A program made the position numbers and the translations under genes. A DNA stretch of 64,000 bases, from contig NC_062232.1 of assembly GCF_902686445.1 (NCBI RefSeq), positions 15,636,397 through 15,700,396 of the forward strand, in the 5' to 3' direction. The DNA is from Sciurus carolinensis (taxonomy: Eukaryota > Chordata > Mammalia > Rodentia > Sciuridae). Numbering within the stretch: the first letter of the stretch is position 1; the number at the start of each line of letters is the position of its first letter. Of the stretch, positions 61,638 through 64,000 are shown one piece after another. The notes under the pieces are model-generated. The model was not told the DNA's origin and did not search any database. It was given only the letters and a program-made list of their open reading frames with translations.

Positions 61638-62439
61638 AAGTTTCTTTTTCACAGATCAGTTGATACTTCTCCAGCACTAGAAAAAGAGGTGCAGATTGTG
61701 TCTGCAGCGCTGCATTTCTGAGGTCCTCACAGTGTTATCTTCAGTGAACCCCTGGAGCCAGTTCAATGCCAGGGTGCCCAAGATTCCTCTGTTAAACCTT
61801 GTTCTTCCTTTTCCCTACTGGCCAATCACTTTTCAGCACAAAGCTGACTCAGTACCTGGGCTGTGGCCACCCTTTACTGATGCAAATTGCAGGTGTACGT
61901 GCAACAGACAAGGTGAACTTCACTTTCACAGGCATGTAATTGCATGTGATGTCTGAATGTGGATAGAAGTACCTGGTCTCAAAGGAAGGAAGCTATGATC
62001 CCTTGTGCCTCCCAGCCCATGTTCCCCAGATCAGGTGGGCCTACTCAGTTTCTCCCGGTCCCTCCTGTATTCATCCCTTTGCTAAAGGGGACTACCTGGA
62101 GAGTATTGTCTATTGCCAAGATTTCTTTTTTCCTACAACGTGTGAACTCACTGTATGTAGTTCCCTAGCCTCTGGCCTCTGGATCCTGCTCCTCCCACCC
62201 ATTCATCCCTGGCCTTCCTGTTCTGTGAAAGATGCTACCAGTTAGACACAAGATTCTTCCTTTCCCTCGCCAGAGACTGCTACTTCTGTATTTTGTTCTT
62301 TGAAAAGGGCAGTAGGGTTGCTATACTCAGGTCTGATCTTTTTGGGGAGCCAGCCCTGGCTAGGATGATTAACATGATCCAGTCTTTGTTCAAAGCTGCT
62401 CAGGAACTCCATGAAACATTCTGAGAAGTTGACTTTTTT

Positions 62440-62545
62440 TTTTAAATCCCCATTTTATGGCCTAGGAAACCGGGAGGTTAAGTCACTTGCCCAAGGTCAC
62501 ACAACAGGCAATCGGATGCACAACCCCAGAGAGCCAGAATCCCCA
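62440..62545 (-). mobile_element. MIR fragment
   Basis: AATCCCCATTTTATGGCCTA, GGAGGTTAAGTCACTTGCCC and AAGGTCACACAACAGGCAA match the reverse complement of MIR. Confidence 0.75.
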
Positions 62546-64000
62546 GTTCATATTTGGAGTTGAGGTTCACTTCTGTCCCCTGCCCTCAATCCAATGCTCC
62601 TGAATAGAGAAAGGCAGTCCCCAGAAATCAGCTGTTCTGGAAGTAAGGGCTCCAGACATTGTTTGTGCCAAGGTGCCTGGGGATGGGGGTGGCGGAGATG
62701 GCCCAGCACCTTGGAATAGGAAAGGATTGGGAAGAAAACATGGAAGGGACAGGATGTCAGTCACAGAAAGCAAAAACCCACTGAAACAACAGAGCAACAA
62801 TGAAGTCCACAAAACCCCAGAAAACGAAAACTCGGTCTCAAAATTTTTGTTCCTTAGCTACACATTCACATTTGTTCTCTACAACCTTTTCTAAATTACA
62901 TCAATGCCTTTCCCAAAAACACCAACAAAAAGTTTTATACAGGATTTAAATGCCCAAAGGGGGTGGAAATAGAGATGGAGGAGAGCTGAGAGAGAGGGGT
63001 GCGTCATTAAGGGACTATAGAAAGACAATTTGAAAGTTCTAATTATCAGAGTCTGAGAATACACAACAAAGGCCCCAAGGCTGCCTCCCGGCAGGCCAGA
63101 GCTGCAGGCTGGCAACCCCGTGCATGTGAATGACACAAATGCATCTGATGACTGGGGAGAGCACATTTAAAGAGCTGCGGTAATAAGGAGCAGGGGAGGA
63201 AGAGAGAGGACACAGCTCCTGATGTGTTTACCTCCTCTGCTGATGGGATATTGACTTTTCCCACCAGGTTGGTTAGAAAGGGGACTATTTACGCTGCCAC
63301 ACAGCAGAGCTAGAATGACAACCAGCGTCACTCAGTGCTCTTCTTCGTAAAAGACAACTGTGACCGCAAGCATATCCCATCGCCGGTCAATACAGCCCAG
63401 GCACCATTCCACGCTGGTAAGAGATGCAGATAAAAGCTGCCACTTGCTTCCCCAATGAGAATGTAATCAATAACATATGGAAGGTCTTCTAGGAAACAGA
63501 ACTGGACGAGCTGTCACAGGCCACATCAGGGGCAGGGGCTGGGAGGGCATCCCTTCTCGTGGTTTTCCTCTTCCCTCTTTAGGCACCTAGGTCACCCATG
63601 TTAGGCATCACATTAAACTGTTACCCTGTTTCCATCAACACTACACCCACCACTTTAGGACTCAAGAGAAAAATACAGATATTAAATGGTGAAAACCAGT
63701 TAACAAGGCCAGTAAAACTCTGACTCTCTTCCCTGCTCTGATTTTTGGAGGCAGCCTCCGGGTGTATCCCCATAGGAGCTGCAGGTCAGCACCCGAGGGC
63801 AACACTGATAAAAGATTCCAACAGGCCATGAGGCAAGAGACAGGGAAGATCTGCAGCGAATCCACCTAGGACCACAGAGATACCACTGGCTATGGCTGTT
63901 GCTGGCTCAGCCACCAGCACTGAAAATCCAAACTTCTTTGAGACAGACAAGGAAATGCTCTTCCCACACACAAACACACCAGCAAAATATACTCTAGTGA

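Overview
This is a mammalian, X-chromosome-type genomic window. It carries the complete homeobox gene ARX on the + strand (five coding exons, 41725-52848, 562 codons). On the - strand it carries the last coding exon of POLA1 (61520-61375), converging on ARX tail to tail. This ARX/POLA1 arrangement is the known mammalian order. The interspersed repeats point to a sciurid rodent (squirrel, marmot or ground squirrel). They include many tRNA-derived ID-type SINEs, several with the tail typical of squirrel ID elements, B1-dID composite SINEs, and rodent-style L1 3' ends. The species is an inference from repeat type.

Layout. 1-33 kb is AT-rich intergenic sequence upstream of ARX, packed with lineage-specific SINEs, a few truncated L1s, MaLR-like LTRs and older MIR/L2/hAT relics. 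It holds an odd degenerate tandem-repeat region at about 22.4-27.5 kb. No protein-coding gene is supported there. 33-41.4 kb is unique sequence with several CpG-rich patches and almost no repeats: the proximal 5' flank of ARX. 41.4-53.8 kb is ARX, from promoter to poly(A) signal. 53.8-59.9 kb is the ARX-POLA1 spacer, with a CpG-rich patch, long GA tracts and an AT-rich block that looks like a developmental enhancer. 59.9-64 kb is the 3' end of POLA1 (3' UTR, terminal exon, part of the preceding intron).

Biology. ARX is a paired-class (aristaless-type) transcription factor of forebrain interneurons, pancreas and testis. The frame is intact. It has the octapeptide, four alanine-tract positions, an acidic region, a Q50 homeodomain split over three exons, and a C-terminal OAR motif. 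Tracts 2 and 3, uninterrupted alanine in human, are here broken by a valine and a threonine. POLA1 encodes the catalytic subunit of DNA polymerase alpha; only its 47-codon C-terminal exon is inside. There are no bacterial genes, CRISPR arrays, rRNA genes or true tRNA genes. The most interesting features are non-coding: the roughly 28-kb zone free of young SINEs around ARX, homeodomain/POU motif clusters, long polypurine/polypyrimidine tracts, and the 22-27 kb degenerate repeat array.
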